DNA of 64,000 nucleotides from VAZQ01 sp963817135 (GTDB taxonomy: Bacteria > Pseudomonadota > Alphaproteobacteria > Rhizobiales > Xanthobacteraceae), in the NCBI GenBank assembly GCA_963817135.1, contig CAWFNG010000016.1:1-64000 (forward strand), read 5' to 3'. This document shows positions 61,852 to 64,000 of the stretch, piece by piece (within the stretch, counting starts at the first letter, position 1; every line of letters begins with the position of its first letter). The notes beneath the pieces were generated by a model. The model saw only the letters and a program-made list of their open reading frames with translations. It was not told the DNA's origin and did not search any database. A program made the translations under genes and the position numbers.

Positions 61852-63267
61852 TCAGCGATAACACGCCGCCTTCGCAGCCTGGACCACCTCCGCAACCGAT
61901 GGCAGCGCAAGCTTTTCGAGGTTTGCAGCGTACGGCATAGGCACGTCTTTTCCGGTAACGCGGGTAATTGGCGCGTCGAGCCAATCGAAGGCCGCTTCCA
62001 TAATGCTCGCGGCAATCTCGGCTCCAACACCCGATTGGCGCCAGCCTTCTTCTACCGTAACGATGCGGCCGGTCTTTTTGACGGAATCGATGACGGTTTC
62101 GGTGTCCATTGGCTTCAGCGTGCGCAGATCGATCACTTCAGCGCTGATGCTCTCCTTGGCAAGCTCATCGGCGGCCTTAAGGGCATAGCTCATGCCCATT
62201 GACCATGAAACGATTGTCACGTCGGTTCCGGAACGCACGACCTTGGCCCTGCCGATCGGCACTACATAATCATCGAGCTTCGGGACCGGGAAGCTCCGAC
62301 CATAGAGGATTTCGTTTTCGAGAAAGATCACCGGATTGGGATCCCGAATAGCCGATTTGAGCAGCCCTTTTGCATCGGCTGCGGTATACGGCGCGATTAC
62401 TTTGAGGCCCGGAATGTGCGAATACCACGAGCTGTAATCCTGACTGTGTTGAGCGGAAACGCGGGCCGCCGGCCCATTGGGTCCGCGAAACACAATGCTC
62501 GCACCCATCTGTCCGCCCGACATGTAACGCGTCTTGGCAGCCGAATTTATCAGTTGGTCCATCGCCTGCATTGCGAAATTGAAAGTCATGAACTCGACAA
62601 TGGGCTTTAGACCTGCAAATGCCGCACCGATGCCAAGTCCCGCAAAGCCGTGCTCGGTGATGGGCGTGTCAATCACGCGCATGGCGCCGAATTCCTGCAG
62701 CAAGCCTTGCGTGACTTTGTAGGCACCCTGATATTCCGCAACCTCCTCGCCGATGACGAATACATCCTTGTCGCGGCGCATTTCTTCCGCCATGGCGTCG
62801 CGCAGAGCCTCGCGTACGGTCATCGTCACGAGTTCGGTTCCCTCCGGAACGTCGGGTTCCGGCAGCGCTTCGGGTTGCGGTGGGGAAGCGACCGCCGATT
62901 TCGGCGGCGCAGGCGCAGAAACCGCTTGCGGCGGTTTTTGTTGAGTTTTGCTGGGAGGCGCGGATTCGGCTGCTTTCTGTTGCCCTTGCGGTGCCGTGGC
63001 GTTGCGCAGTGCGCCAGCGTCTTCGCCCTCCGACAGGATCATTGCGATCGGCGTATTGACCGCCACGTCGTTGGTCCCTTCCGGCACCAGGATCCTGCCA
63101 AGCGTCCCTTCATCTACCGCTTCCACTTCCATTGTGGCTTTGTCGGTTTCAATTTCTGCAATTACGTCTCCCGATTTGACGCTGTCTCCCTCCTTCTTGT
63201 GCCACTTCGCGAGGTTGCCCTTCTCCATGGTTGGCGAGAGCGCGGGCATAAGCACTTCGATCGGCAT
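61852..63267 (-). CDS. pdhB: Pyruvate dehydrogenase E1 beta subunit with N-terminal lipoyl domain
   Basis: A 471-residue subunit. Residues 1-80 are a lipoyl domain (K43 in ETDKATMEVEAVDEG), then a Pro/Ala linker, then the transketolase-like E1 beta part (TVREALRDAMAEEMRRDKDVFVIGEEVAEYQGAYKVTQGLL, TPITEHGFAGLGIGAAFAGL, YSHIPGLKVIAPYTAADAKGLL). The added lipoyl domain is an alphaproteobacterial trait. 28 bp after pdhA. Confidence 0.96.
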   Translation of the reverse strand: MPIEVLMPALSPTMEKGNLAKWHKKEGDSVKSGDVIAEIETDKATMEVEAVDEGTLGRILVPEGTNDVAVNTPIAMILSEGEDAGALRNATAPQGQQKAAESAPPSKTQQKPPQAVSAPAPPKSAVASPPQPEALPEPDVPEGTELVTMTVREALRDAMAEEMRRDKDVFVIGEEVAEYQGAYKVTQGLLQEFGAMRVIDTPITEHGFAGLGIGAAFAGLKPIVEFMTFNFAMQAMDQLINSAAKTRYMSGGQMGASIVFRGPNGPAARVSAQHSQDYSSWYSHIPGLKVIAPYTAADAKGLLKSAIRDPNPVIFLENEILYGRSFPVPKLDDYVVPIGRAKVVRSGTDVTIVSWSMGMSYALKAADELAKESISAEVIDLRTLKPMDTETVIDSVKKTGRIVTVEEGWRQSGVGAEIAASIMEAAFDWLDAPITRVTGKDVPMPYAANLEKLALPSVAEVVQAAKAACYR

Positions 63268-63295
63268 GGGAATTCTTCGGGATCGCTGCGGTTTG

Positions 63296-64000
63296 TTACT
63301 TATAGACGTCCTGGAAGAGCTCGGCCGGATCAGGCTCCGCATCGTTGGTCGCAAATTCGGCAGCCTCATTGACCACGGCACGCACCTCGGCGTCAGTCTT
63401 TTTCAATACGTCTTCGGTCGCATATCCTTTTTTGAGCATCCGGCTGCGCACCTGCTCGATCGGATCGTGCTCTGTGCGCATTTTGTCGACCTCCTCCTTG
63501 CTACGGTATTTCGCCGGATCGGACATGGAGTGGCCGCGATATCGGTAGGTAAGCATTTCAAGGATAATCGGGCCATTGCGTCCGCGACACCACTGCACGG
63601 CTTTGTCGGCAGCCGCCTTGACTGCGCGCACGTCCATGCCATCGACCCGCTCGCCGGGAATCTCAAATGATGCCCCCCGCCTGAACAGCTCCGTGGTGGC
63701 CGAAGCGCGTGCCACGGAGGTCCCCATCCCATATTGATTGTTCTCGATAATGTATATGACCGGCAGCTTCCAGAGCTTTGCCATATTGAAGCTCTCGTAG
63801 ACTTGGCCTTGATTGGCCGCGCCATCTCCCAGATAGGTCAGCGAGACATTGTCGTTGCCGCGGTAGCGGTTCGCAAATGCAAGCCCGGTACCGAGCGGGA
63901 CTTGCGCGCCGACAATTCCGTGTCCGCCGTAGAAATTTTTTTCAACGGAGAACATGTGCATGGAGCCGCCTTTCCCCTTGGAATAGCCGTGCTGTCGCCC
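63296..64000 (-). CDS. pdhA: Pyruvate dehydrogenase E1 alpha subunit, 5' end outside the window
   Basis: The C-terminal 234 codons are present and the frame stays open to base 64000. Visible are GYSKGKGGSMHMFS, the thiamine-diphosphate/Mg motif region YLGDGAANQGQVYESFNMAKLWKLPVIYIIENN, and TYRYRGHSMSDPAKYRSKEEVD, the phosphorylation-loop region in eukaryotic relatives. Start of the pdhA-pdhB-DUF5076-pdhC-lpd-dodecin-lipA-coq10 operon; its promoter is outside. Confidence 0.96.
   Translation of the reverse strand, partial: GRQHGYSKGKGGSMHMFSVEKNFYGGHGIVGAQVPLGTGLAFANRYRGNDNVSLTYLGDGAANQGQVYESFNMAKLWKLPVIYIIENNQYGMGTSVARASATTELFRRGASFEIPGERVDGMDVRAVKAAADKAVQWCRGRNGPIILEMLTYRYRGHSMSDPAKYRSKEEVDKMRTEHDPIEQVRSRMLKKGYATEDVLKKTDAEVRAVVNEAAEFATNDAEPDPAELFQDVYK

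Overview
The window looks like chromosomal DNA from an alphaproteobacterium of the order Hyphomicrobiales (Rhizobiales), probably near the Bradyrhizobiaceae/Xanthobacteraceae. The main grounds are gene order and gene form: dusB-ntrB-ntrC-ntrY-ntrX-(dat)-hfq-hflX facing mazG, a fused ispDF, a pdhA-pdhB-DUF5076-pdhC-lpd-lipA-coq10 run in which the E1-beta subunit carries its own lipoyl domain, several DUF1036 secreted proteins, a PF04392-type binding protein and an EcfG-type promoter. The DNA is GC-rich with dense, often overlapping genes. No rRNA, tRNA, CRISPR array or intact mobile element was recognised.

Layout. 1-5592 (minus): a tightly coupled operon of fused FO synthase (fbiC, coenzyme F420 deazaflavin), a fold-type-II PLP enzyme and the two subunits of a glutaconate-CoA-transferase-like enzyme; the second subunit is frameshifted and runs off the window. 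5600-7620: a small accessory island with a decayed integrase N-terminus and short hypothetical genes. 7754-14820 (minus): a catabolic or uptake cluster (UbiD-like decarboxylase, NMT1-type binding protein, ABC permease, molybdopterin hydroxylase large subunit, M20 hydrolase), followed by a plus-strand EamA exporter. 15918-18989: a frameshifted ABC binding protein and the divergent mntH/mntR pair. 18990-20723: a membrane adenylate cyclase with a ferredoxin domain. 20852-25525: a tandem glycine riboswitch and gcvTHP.

25526-36546 is accessory in character: a zinc-ribbon/MBL protein, an NMT1-type binding protein, an AI-2E-family permease, a DUF900 lipoprotein hydrolase, a lytic transglycosylase, an MFS transporter, three tandem DUF1036 secreted proteins and RlpA. 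It also holds two copies of an unusual paired hairpin element bounded by CTAG. 36546-43036 is housekeeping: dacA-type carboxypeptidase, tmk, holB, metG, a small conserved gene, tatD and an MBL hydrolase. 43321-44771 is dps (with an EcfG-type promoter) and mazG. 44772-55000 (minus) is hflX, hfq, dat, ntrX, ntrY, ntrC (frameshifted), ntrB and dusB. 55204-56880 (plus) is ispDF and cinA. 56903-64000 (minus) is the pyruvate dehydrogenase/lipoate operon, which includes a dodecin with an abnormal C-terminal extension.

The observations most worth following are: (i) the paired CTAG hairpins, which keep one geometry while their arm sequences change in a compensating way; (ii) the F420-type FO synthase operon, with its unexplained PLP and CoA-transferase partners; (iii) the array of DUF1036 proteins interleaved with those hairpins; and (iv) several single-base disruptions (CoA-transferase B, PF04392 protein, ntrC, possibly mntR and dodecin), which may be sequence errors or real decay.
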